A stretch of 64,000 nucleotides of DNA. Source: Comamonadaceae bacterium. Its GTDB lineage: Bacteria; Pseudomonadota; Gammaproteobacteria; Burkholderiales; Burkholderiaceae_C. Below, in pieces: positions 16,816 through 24,451 of this stretch (position 1 is its first letter; each line of letters starts with the position of its first letter). The notes under the pieces are model-generated. The model searched no databases and was not told the origin of the DNA. It saw only the letters and a list, made by a program, of their open reading frames with translations. A program made the translations under genes and the position numbers. The stretch is from the NCBI GenBank assembly GCA_009996515.1, contig JAACZV010000010.1, forward strand, positions 1 to 64,000, written 5' to 3'.

Positions 16816-18702
16816 ATGGATTGGCAACGTTTCGATGCGCTGCTCACCCGCGTGCGTCCGCACCGGGAGCGGCTGGGCCTGCTGCTGGACCTCGCCGTGG
16901 TGGCGGTGTCCTGGCAGTTCACCTATCTCTTCCGGCTCGGCTTCGAGCGCTGGTTCAGCGCCAGGCCGGGCTATGACGGCCTGGTCCTGGCTGGCGTGCT
17001 GGCCGTGTATGCCGCGGCGCTGCTCGCGCTGCGCGTGCCCAAGGGCATCTGGCGCTTCTCGGGGTTCGGCGAGGTACAGCGCCTGGCGCTGGCCTGCCTC
17101 GTCGCGGGGCTGGTGTCGGCGACCGGCGTGCTGATGCTGCACCTGCATGGCGTGCCGCGCGCGGTGCTGGCGCTGCATCCCCTCTTCACGCTGATGCTGC
17201 TGGCCATGATGCGGTTGAGCTACCGCATGACCTACGAGCACATGCGCGGCCGCATCAGCGGCAGCGCGCAGGAGCAGCGGCGCGCGCTCGTCATGGGGGC
17301 GGGCGACGCCGGCCGGCTGCTGGTGGCGGGCATCCAGCACAACCAGGGCTGGGTGGTCGTGGGCTTCCTGGACGATGCGCCGGCCAAGCAGGGCGGGCGC
17401 GTCGCTGGCCTGCCCGTGCTGGGCCCGCTGATGCGGGCGCAGGACCAGGCCGGGGTCCACGGCATCACCCACATCATCATCGCCATGCCGTCGGCATCCG
17501 CCGCTGCGCGCCGCCGTGCGCTGGCGCTTGCCGGCCAGACCGGCCTGCCCGTGTTGACGGTGCCCAGTAGCGACGAACTGCTGTCAGGCCGCAGCGTGAA
17601 CCAGGTGCGCGACGTCGAGCCCGAGGACCTGCTGGGCCGCGAGCCGGTCGTGCTCGACGAGGGCGGCATCAGCGAATGCCTGAACGGCAAGGTCGTGCTG
17701 ATCACGGGCGCGGGCGGATCCATCGGCTCCGAGCTGTGCCGTCAGGTGGCACGCTATGGCCCGTCGAAGATCGTGTTGTACGAACTGAGCGAACTGGCGC
17801 TCTACACGATAGAGCAGGAGCTCAGCGAGAAGTTTCCGCACCTGTCGCTGGTGCGGCTGATCGGCGATGTGAAGGACCTGCCGCAACTGCGCTTCGTCTT
17901 TGGCAAGTACCGGCCGCAGATCGTCTTCCACGCCGCCGCGTACAAGCATGTGCCGTTGATGGAAGAGGAGAACGCCTGGGTCGCGCTGCGCAACAACACG
18001 ATGGGCACGTATCACGTCTGCCTGGCCGCCGCCGAGACGGGCGCGGAGCGATTCGTGCTCATCAGCACCGACAAGGCGGTCAACCCGACCAATGTGATGG
18101 GCGCCACCAAGCGTGCCGCGGAACTGGTGGTGAGCCATATGGCGGGCCGGGGCGGTCCGACGAAGTTCATGGCCGTGCGCTTCGGCAATGTGCTGGGCAG
18201 CAGCGGCAGCGTGATCCCGAAGTTCAAGGAGCAGATCGCGCGCGGCGGGCCGGTGACCGTGACGCATCCGGACATCACCCGCTATTTCATGACCATCCCC
18301 GAGGCGGCCCGGCTGGTCGTGCAGGCCGCGGCCATCGGCGGCAGCGGGCAGGTGTTCGTGCTCGACATGGGCGAGCCGGTGAAGATCGTCGACCTGGCGC
18401 GCGACATGATCCGGCTATCCGGCCACGGCCTCGATCAGATCCGCGTCGAGTTCACCGGCTTGCGGCCGGGCGAGAAGCTCTACGAAGAACTGCTGGCCGA
18501 TGGCGACAAGACCTTGGCCACGCCGTTTGCCGCGCTGCGGCTGGCCCAGCTGGGCGCGGCCGGTGACGCCGCCGCCGGTGCGGCCATCGTGCAATGGCTG
18601 GCCGTCAATGGCGAGACGGCCAAACCCGCGCTGGACGAGGGCGAACTGCGCGCCCAGCTGAAGCAGTGGCTGCCCGAGTACACGCCCGCCGAGCGGCGCT
18701 GA
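16816..18702 (+). CDS. UDP-N-acetylhexosamine 4,6-dehydratase, WbpM/PglF/CapD family
   Basis: 628 residues, full length. The N-terminal third carries four membrane helices (about 20-140). A first Rossmann segment (about 155-270) is followed by the catalytic short-chain dehydrogenase domain with TGAGGSIGSE (about 297-306). The active site has the membrane-type T-M-K arrangement in STDKAVNPTNVMGATKR (T418, M428, K432) in place of the classical Y-x3-K. It converts UDP-GlcNAc to the 4-keto-6-deoxy intermediate used by the aminotransferase upstream. It closes glycan locus 1 and converges on the gene at 18712; only nine bases separate the stop codons. Confidence 0.93.
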   Translation: MDWQRFDALLTRVRPHRERLGLLLDLAVVAVSWQFTYLFRLGFERWFSARPGYDGLVLAGVLAVYAAALLALRVPKGIWRFSGFGEVQRLALACLVAGLVSATGVLMLHLHGVPRAVLALHPLFTLMLLAMMRLSYRMTYEHMRGRISGSAQEQRRALVMGAGDAGRLLVAGIQHNQGWVVVGFLDDAPAKQGGRVAGLPVLGPLMRAQDQAGVHGITHIIIAMPSASAAARRRALALAGQTGLPVLTVPSSDELLSGRSVNQVRDVEPEDLLGREPVVLDEGGISECLNGKVVLITGAGGSIGSELCRQVARYGPSKIVLYELSELALYTIEQELSEKFPHLSLVRLIGDVKDLPQLRFVFGKYRPQIVFHAAAYKHVPLMEEENAWVALRNNTMGTYHVCLAAAETGAERFVLISTDKAVNPTNVMGATKRAAELVVSHMAGRGGPTKFMAVRFGNVLGSSGSVIPKFKEQIARGGPVTVTHPDITRYFMTIPEAARLVVQAAAIGGSGQVFVLDMGEPVKIVDLARDMIRLSGHGLDQIRVEFTGLRPGEKLYEELLADGDKTLATPFAALRLAQLGAAGDAAAGAAIVQWLAVNGETAKPALDEGELRAQLKQWLPEYTPAERR

Positions 18703-18711
18703 ACCCGGGGA

Positions 18712-19482
18712 TCAGCGGGTTGCCGTCACCGGGGCGCTGGCGGCCGCAGGGGGCGCAGCGGCGGGAGCCGGCTTGGATTCGACCCGGTAGTAGGCCGTCA
18801 CGCGCTGCTTGACCTTGTCCCACACATCGTCCCATTCCGCCGCCGGCATGTCGCGTGGTTGCGGGCAGCTGGCGGCGATCTCCGGCGCGCAGCGGCCCAG
18901 CGCGCTCACCCAGCGCGGGTCGTACATGGGCCCGATGCGTTCGCCGTTGGCCAGGGCCAGCCCCTGCTGCACGAGTTGGGCAGCGCGCTCCGGGTTGTCG
19001 CGCAGGAAGGCGCGGGACTTCTCCGTCTGCTCGGGGCCGCCCCAGCTCAGGGGCAGGCGCAGGAAGCTCTCGACATCCACCAGGTGCGCCTCGCCCAGCG
19101 TGCTGCCGAAGCGGGCGACGTCATACAGGCCCAGTGCGGCCTGGGCGGCCACCAGCGGCAGCAGCTTCTCGACCCCGGCCTGCGGCACGAAGACGGCGCC
19201 GATGTAGTCCATCGCCTCCAGCGGCGTCAACGAGAAGGGCCGCTGTTCGAAGGCGCGCACCTGGCGCTCGAAATCGCGGCGCGCCAGCGCGTCGTTCTCC
19301 CGCAGCAGCTTGAGGGTCTGCAGGAAGTGCTGGCGGCGCAATTCCCATTCCTGCCGCTGAGCGACCGCAGGTGCCGATGCAGCAGAGGCGGCGGGGCTGG
19401 GAGTGGCTTGGGCCAGAGCGGTTTGGCTGCCGAAACCCGCAGTGAGGCCGGCCAGCACAAAAGGCAAGAGTTGGCGATGCAT
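18712..19482 (-). CDS. Exported protein of unknown function next to gspE
   Basis: 256 residues that I do not recognise. A signal peptide (about 1-25 from MHRQLLPF, cleavage near TALA) leads into an Ala/Ser/Pro stretch and then a mostly helical charged region (50-230) with two cysteines in RCAPEIAASCPQ that could pair. The C-terminal 25 residues are Ala/Pro/Lys-rich. It follows gspE by 45 bases on the same strand, so it is probably co-transcribed with the secretion ATPase and may be a periplasmic accessory of that machine (inference). I prefer the ATG at 19482 to a GTG seven codons earlier because it gives a normal signal peptide; neither has a clear ribosome site. Confidence 0.65.
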   Translation of the reverse strand: MHRQLLPFVLAGLTAGFGSQTALAQATPSPAASAASAPAVAQRQEWELRRQHFLQTLKLLRENDALARRDFERQVRAFEQRPFSLTPLEAMDYIGAVFVPQAGVEKLLPLVAAQAALGLYDVARFGSTLGEAHLVDVESFLRLPLSWGGPEQTEKSRAFLRDNPERAAQLVQQGLALANGERIGPMYDPRWVSALGRCAPEIAASCPQPRDMPAAEWDDVWDKVKQRVTAYYRVESKPAPAAAPPAAASAPVTATR

Positions 19483-19527
19483 GAGTATCGAAGTGAGCTG
19501 CACGAAGCAGCGGTTGGGGAGGCGTCT

Positions 19528-21216
19528 TCAGGCCGACTCGTGGAGTTCGGCCTGGCTACTGGCCAGTGCCAGCACCTCGGCGAGGCTGGTCTGGCCGCGC
19601 CAGAATCGTAGCAGCGCGTCCTGCGACAGATTGCGGAAGCCGGGCTGGGCATGCCGCCTGACCTCATGGTCGGAAATGCGTCCGCCCGACAGGGCTGCGC
19701 GCAGCCCAGGCGTCACGGCCAGCACCTCATGCACGCCCGTGCGGCCTCGATACCCCGTGTCGTCGCATTCGGCGCAGCCCTGGGGTTCGCGGCCGGCATA
19801 GTCCGCGGCCGCCAGGCCCAGCGCTTCGGCCTGGCTGCGGACATTGGCGGGCAGGTTCGCCGGGGCCAAAGGCGTGGCGCAATGGGGGCACAGCCGGCGT
19901 ATCAGCCGCTGGGCAATCACCGTGCGCACGCTGGCGGCCAGCAGGAAGGGTTCGACGCCGATATCGATCAGGCGCACGAAGGCCGACGGCGCATCGTTGG
20001 TGTGCAGCGTGGACAGCACCTTGTGACCGGTCAGCGAAGCCTGGATGGCGATGCCCGCCGTCTCCGGATCGCGGATCTCGCCGATCATCACCGTGTCGGG
20101 GTCGTGCCGCAGAATGGCCCGCAGTGCCGCCGGGAAGGTGAAGCCGATGTCCGACTGCACCTGGAACTGCGTGATACCCGGCAGCTGGTATTCCACCGGA
20201 TCCTCCACCGTCAGCACCCGTGTCGCCGCCGTGTCCGTCGCGGCGAGGGCCGCGTACAGCGTCGTGCTCTTGCCGGAACCGGTCGGGCCGGTCACGAGGA
20301 TGATGCCGTCCGGCTCGGCCAGCGAGGTCTGCAGCGCCGCCAGGTGATCGGGCTCGAAGCCCAGCGCATCCAGCCGGAAGCGCCGGTGCGCCGTCTTCGG
20401 CAGCAGGCGCATGACCACCGATTCGCCATGCACGGATGGAATCACCGACACCCGCACCTCGGTCTCGATGCCGGCGGCCCGTGTCGAGAAGCGACCGTCC
20501 TGCGGCAGGCGGCGCTCGGCAATGTCCAGCCCGCTGACCAGCTTGATGCGGCTCACCACCGCATCGAAGCGCTCGCGCGCATGCGTCTCGGTGGCCCGCA
20601 GCTGGCCGTCCACCCGGTAGCGCACGTGGAAGCTGCCCTCGGCCGGCTCGATGTGGATGTCGGACGCATGCTGGTCCGTGCCCCGTGACAGCATCGTGGC
20701 GACGAATTCGACGATGGGCGCATCCTGAGCGAGCTGGCGCAGGTCGTTGGACGCGGCGGCGGCAGGTGCCGCGGCGTTGTGGATCTGGGCCAGCGCGCGC
20801 GCCATGTCGGCGCTCTGCGCGAGCCAGGGTTGCAGCGGGCGTGCACCGGCCAGGCCCTGGGCAAACTCCTGCAGCTCGGGCAGCAGCGGGTCGCGGGCGA
20901 TCAGCAGCAGCGCACCCTCGACGGGCACCGTGAACGCGTTCCAGCGCCGCGCCAGCGCGGCCGGCAACTGCGAGGCGGCGGCAGCGGGCATCAAGGCCTG
21001 TTCCAGCCGCTCAGGTTGTTCCTTGGCGTCCCACAACGGCAGTCCCAGCTGCTGTGACAGCGCCGCATACAGGCTGGGCTCCGACACCAGGCCCAGGCGC
21101 ACCAGGATGGACCCCAGCCTTTGGCCGGCCGCGCTGCTGCTCTGCTGCTGCAGCGCCTGGGCAAGGCCTGCCGCATCCAGCAGGCCACGTTCGATCAGCA
21201 GTTCACCAAGGCGCAT
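19528..21216 (-). CDS. gspE: Type II secretion ATPase GspE
   Basis: 562 residues. N-terminal GspE-N domain (about 1-150), then the catalytic ATPase: Walker A GPTGSGKST (310-318), Asp box around LTVEDPVEYQ (335-344), Walker B VMIGEIRDPET (376-386), His box STLHTNDAPSA (402-412). A zinc-binding insert has CPHC (443-446) and CAEC (481-484), present in GspE and PilB but absent from retraction ATPases. It powers pseudopilus assembly at the inner membrane with GspF and GspL. It is unusually placed: the other gsp genes lie at 24452-33365, separated by an exported-protein gene and a methyltransferase gene. PilB is the main alternative, but no pilus genes are present. Confidence 0.9.
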   Translation of the reverse strand: MRLGELLIERGLLDAAGLAQALQQQSSSAAGQRLGSILVRLGLVSEPSLYAALSQQLGLPLWDAKEQPERLEQALMPAAAASQLPAALARRWNAFTVPVEGALLLIARDPLLPELQEFAQGLAGARPLQPWLAQSADMARALAQIHNAAAPAAAASNDLRQLAQDAPIVEFVATMLSRGTDQHASDIHIEPAEGSFHVRYRVDGQLRATETHARERFDAVVSRIKLVSGLDIAERRLPQDGRFSTRAAGIETEVRVSVIPSVHGESVVMRLLPKTAHRRFRLDALGFEPDHLAALQTSLAEPDGIILVTGPTGSGKSTTLYAALAATDTAATRVLTVEDPVEYQLPGITQFQVQSDIGFTFPAALRAILRHDPDTVMIGEIRDPETAGIAIQASLTGHKVLSTLHTNDAPSAFVRLIDIGVEPFLLAASVRTVIAQRLIRRLCPHCATPLAPANLPANVRSQAEALGLAAADYAGREPQGCAECDDTGYRGRTGVHEVLAVTPGLRAALSGGRISDHEVRRHAQPGFRNLSQDALLRFWRGQTSLAEVLALASSQAELHESA

Positions 21217-21307
21217 GAATCAGGGAGTTGGAATGAGGCTCGGGCCGCATCATAGGGGTGGCGGGCCGAGGCGTCCGTCGCTCGCGGGGATGGCTGCGCA
21301 GGCTTTC

Positions 21308-21313
21308 TAGAAT
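21308..21313 (+). promoter_or_regulatory. -10-like box TAGAAT before the FkbM gene
   Basis: TAGAAT lies in the gspE-fkbM divergent gap, 34 bases before the ATG at 21348. A transcript from it supports that ATG over upstream in-frame ATGs at 21258 and 21312. No clear -35 is visible. Confidence 0.35.
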
Positions 21314-21347
21314 GGCCCGCTGCTCCCCTCTCCAGCGTACCCATCGC

Positions 21348-22301
21348 ATGACTTCTGCCCCCAGCCGTTCGGCTTCGACCTCCGCTGACGCGGCCCCTCG
21401 GCGCCTGGCGCGCAAGACCTTGCGGGTGGCGGCAACCGCCCTCGCGCGGGCGCTGCACTGGGCGGGCCTGCAACGCAGCGTGGCATGGCGCATGGCGGTG
21501 TTCGACGCCGCGCCGGCCGGCGCCTTGCTGGTCAGCCGGCAGGGGCCGGAAACCTATCTCGTGTCGTCCGGAGACCGCGCCATTGCCCGCGAGCTGTTCG
21601 TGACCGGGCAGTTCGATTTCGAGAAGCTGCAGAAGGTCATGCGTCTGCTGGGGCCGACGTTCAAACCCGAGCTGCTGCTGGATATCGGCGCCAACATCGG
21701 CTGCATCTGCATCGCGGCGGTCAAGCGCGGCCTGTTCGAGCGGGCGCTGGCCTTCGAGCCGGAACCCTTCAACTTCTCGCTGCTGGCGGCGAACATCCAC
21801 CTCAATGGGCTGGCGTCCCGCATCACGCCACGCAATCTGGCCCTGGGTGCACGGGACGGCGAGCGGCTGACCTTCGAGCTGTCCAAGGACAACTATGGCG
21901 ACCATCGCATCAGCATGGGTGCTCAGGACGGGCGCTTCGACGAGGAGCGGCGCGAGCGCATCACGGTGGCCAGCGAAAGCCTGGACAGCCAGCTCGACGG
22001 CAACGACATGCAAGGCTGCCTGATCTGGATGGATACCCAGGGCTTCGAGGGCTATGTGCTGCAGGGGGGAGAACGTCACCTGCGGGCGCGCCCGCCGCTG
22101 GTGATCGAGTTCTGGCCCTATGGCATGCAACGCAGCGGCTCCTATGCGGCGCTCAAGCAGGCGATTCTGCAGGCGGGCTACACGCACTTCCACGACCTGG
22201 AGGGGGACGAAGGGCCCGTGCCGCTCTCCGAGGCTGCCCTGGACGCGGTGTGGCAGCGCCTGGGCGTGGATGGACCGTTCACGGACTTGCTGATCCGGTA
22301 A
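21348..22301 (+). CDS. FkbM-family SAM-dependent methyltransferase
   Basis: 317 residues. The SAM-binding motif LLDIGANIGCICI sits in the middle third, followed by ALAFEPEPFN (acidic loop contacting the ribose), an FkbM-type IWMDTQGFEGYVLQGG and PLVIEFWPYGM. FkbM enzymes are O-methyltransferases often found with glycan and surface-structure genes. The substrate is unknown; a sugar or a glycoprotein of the neighbouring systems is plausible. The ATG at 21348 is chosen because the longer forms add a basic, poorly conserved-looking N-terminus. The gene lies alone on the plus strand inside an otherwise minus-strand secretion region and converges on the exported-protein gene. Confidence 0.85.
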   Translation: MTSAPSRSASTSADAAPRRLARKTLRVAATALARALHWAGLQRSVAWRMAVFDAAPAGALLVSRQGPETYLVSSGDRAIARELFVTGQFDFEKLQKVMRLLGPTFKPELLLDIGANIGCICIAAVKRGLFERALAFEPEPFNFSLLAANIHLNGLASRITPRNLALGARDGERLTFELSKDNYGDHRISMGAQDGRFDEERRERITVASESLDSQLDGNDMQGCLIWMDTQGFEGYVLQGGERHLRARPPLVIEFWPYGMQRSGSYAALKQAILQAGYTHFHDLEGDEGPVPLSEAALDAVWQRLGVDGPFTDLLIR

Positions 22302-22413
22302 GCGCCGTTCCGGCGTGTCCGCCAACGGGCGGTGTCCTCCCGGCCAAGGGATAACAGGGTAGCTGGAGCTGCGCTTCTGGGCGCCGCGCCAGCGCATCCA
22401 AAAACTTAGGGCG

Positions 22414-22444
22414 AAAAAAAACGGAGGGCCGAAGCCCTCCGTTT
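22414..22444 (-). terminator. Strong terminator of the exported-protein gene
   Basis: Reading the minus strand: stem AAACGGAGGGC / GCCCTCCGTTT with a TTCG tetraloop (22430-22433), followed by an eight-base U-run (plus-strand A at 22414-22421). It starts 22 bases after the stop codon. An ultrastable loop and a long U-tract indicate efficient termination, which fits a highly transcribed gene. Confidence 0.93.
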
Positions 22445-22465
22445 CACATGCAATCTCGGGAGAGA

Positions 22466-24172
22466 TTACTTGTTCACCGAGTCACGCACGGCCAGAGCCG
22501 GGCCTTCGTCGCCTTGAGCCGACGAACCTTCGATGAAGTTGCCGTTCACCGGGTTGTACAGGTAGTTCTGCACGCGGATCGACGAGGTGGCAGCGGTCAG
22601 GCGCAGACGGGCGTTGGCGCCGACGTCGTCGGCACCGAAGCTGGTGGCGGCGGCCGTGGCAGCAGCGTTCAGCTTGGCGTCGATCTGGGCGCTTTGCATG
22701 TACACCACTTCACGCGGCTTCAGGGTCACCAGCAGGGCCGAGGCACCCAGGTCACCGTTGCGATGCAGCACCGTGCCCGTCACGTCAGCCGATTGGCCTT
22801 CGTCGGTGTTGATGATGCGAACGATGCTCTTCCAGCCACCCGACGGCGCGGCAGCGGCATCCGGCACGTAGTTACGGACATCGACCTGCACGCCATTGGC
22901 GACCAGGTTGTAGAGGTTGCCCGGGCAGACGGCGTTCGGAGCTTCCTTAGCCGCTGCAATCTTGCCCAGCGAGCCGCTGGTGATCTTGAACTGGGCAACA
23001 GGGATCTGGGCGTTGCCAGGCACCGTGTACAGGATGTTCAGGCGGCGGGCCGTCGGCGTGGCGCCGTTGCCGTCTTGCGTGAACGCTGCGTCGGTCAGGG
23101 CGCCGCCCGCCACCGTGACGGTTGCTTCCGTGCGATCGGTGTTGAACGTGACCGTGGAAGTGATGGGAGCGCCCGCCACCACCGTGTTGCCGGCAGCAGC
23201 AACCGTGTTGGCGTAAACAGCCAGCGTACCGCCAGCGACGAACTTGCCAGCCACCTTGAAGGTGATGCCATTGGCCGAGACGATACCGGCGGTGTCACCA
23301 GGGGCAGCGGGGTTGGTGCCGAAGCCAGCGGTGCCGACGCTGTAGGCGTTGGTGCCGTTCAGGTCGTACAGGGTGGCGCGATCACGGACGATGATCTGGC
23401 CCAGGTTGATCGTGCTGGTGCTGTTGGTGATGTCGACCGGCGAGTTCAGGAAGTTCTTGCCAGCGGAGGGCAGCAGCACGTCGACCTTCGATTGCTCGAT
23501 GTCGGCGTCCAGCGCGCCAGCCGTCGTGCGCGGGAAGGCGGACGAGCTCAGCGCAACGACTTCCAGGGCGCGACGCGATTGCACGATGGGGGTCGTGTTC
23601 AGCAGCGGAGCCAGGTTGAAGTTGGAGTCGAACTCGGTGCCAGCCGCGTTGGTCAGCTTGGCGGTCACGTTGACCGAGGCAACGCCGTCGGCGCAACCAT
23701 CGCTGCCCAGGGCGGGAGCGCCCAGGACCGTGCCGATCTTGGTGATGGTCACAGCACCGCCACCGCCCAGCACGACTTGCGAGCCGACGGTGTAGTTGGA
23801 CGTCACCGTGATGGTGGCGCTCAGCGTGGTGCCGTCAGCGCTCAGCGTGGGCGTGGCGACCGAGAAGTTGGCAGGCGTCACCGTGCCATCGGGCTGGGCC
23901 AGCACGATGGTGCCGGCAGCGGGAGCAGCGGCCCAGACAGCGCCACCCGACAGCGTCCAGCTGATGGTGAAGCTGTTGGGGTTGGCGACGGTGCCGGTCA
24001 GCGGCAGGGCCAGCGCGTAACCAACGGTCGGGGCGGTCAGGACAACGGTGTTGTCGCCGAACACTTCGGCAGCGTAGTTCTTGTAGGACGACTGGATGAC
24101 ACCAGCGTTGGCATTGGCAGCCATGCCAGCGACAGCGGCCACGACCAGTGCAGAAAGAAGCTTTTGTTTCAT
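22466..24172 (-). CDS. Probable abundant surface or exported protein (S-layer-like candidate)
   Basis: 568 residues, not a family I can name. A clear signal peptide (1-23, cleavage after ANA) precedes a Thr/Val/Ala/Gly-rich, beta-predicted chain of low lysine content with only two mature cysteines (C160 and about C416). Residues about 441-560 (GGWKSIVRIINTDEGQ to VQNYLYNPVNGNFIEG) resemble the C-terminal adhesin-like modules of secreted proteins with the pattern RxxNT...VxxYL. Codons favour GCT, GGT and GTT far more than the neighbours, as in highly expressed genes. The start is fixed by GAGGAA eight bases upstream. It has its own promoter and terminator and lies between gspE and gspD. It may be the main cargo of that system. 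Confidence 0.75.
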   Translation of the reverse strand: MKQKLLSALVVAAVAGMAANANAGVIQSSYKNYAAEVFGDNTVVLTAPTVGYALALPLTGTVANPNSFTISWTLSGGAVWAAAPAAGTIVLAQPDGTVTPANFSVATPTLSADGTTLSATITVTSNYTVGSQVVLGGGGAVTITKIGTVLGAPALGSDGCADGVASVNVTAKLTNAAGTEFDSNFNLAPLLNTTPIVQSRRALEVVALSSSAFPRTTAGALDADIEQSKVDVLLPSAGKNFLNSPVDITNSTSTINLGQIIVRDRATLYDLNGTNAYSVGTAGFGTNPAAPGDTAGIVSANGITFKVAGKFVAGGTLAVYANTVAAAGNTVVAGAPITSTVTFNTDRTEATVTVAGGALTDAAFTQDGNGATPTARRLNILYTVPGNAQIPVAQFKITSGSLGKIAAAKEAPNAVCPGNLYNLVANGVQVDVRNYVPDAAAAPSGGWKSIVRIINTDEGQSADVTGTVLHRNGDLGASALLVTLKPREVVYMQSAQIDAKLNAAATAAATSFGADDVGANARLRLTAATSSIRVQNYLYNPVNGNFIEGSSAQGDEGPALAVRDSVNK

Positions 24173-24289
24173 TGAAATTTCCTCGATCAAGAGAACGTTT
24201 GAAGTTGACACCTCAACAAGCACGCCGGTCACCTAGGTTATTCGCCGGGCGTGCCGCTGCACCGTTGGTTGATGTGACAGCTACCGAGC

Positions 24290-24317
24290 AGTATATCCAC
24301 AGCCTATGGTGCGGCAA
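24290..24317 (-). promoter_or_regulatory. Candidate sigma-70 promoter of the exported-protein gene
   Basis: On the minus strand, TTGCCG (24312-24317) and TATACT (24290-24295) are 16 bases apart. Transcription would start near 24283, giving a leader of about 110 bases before the ATG at 24172. Both hexamers are good matches. The remaining gap bases (24173-24451) hold no open frame with gene-like codon use. Confidence 0.6.
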
Positions 24318-24451
24318 TGGTGAAACCGGAAGGAATACGCGATTTGTTGTGGGTGTCGGGTTTGTCTGAGGGGTTGTTCAGCCCCTGAAGGGATGGTTGC
24401 GGTCTTAGCGTGTGTGTGCGCATCACAACCGAGTCACCGCAGGTTTGGGGG

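Noticed and set aside
19651-20688. Plus-strand frame of 345 codons opposite gspE
   Set aside because: Gly/Arg/Ala-rich antisense shadow of the ATPase gene, with no ribosome site.
22448-24175. Plus-strand frame of about 575 codons covering the exported-protein gene
   Set aside because: Exactly antisense to the minus-strand gene, which has a signal peptide, ribosome site, promoter and terminator of its own.
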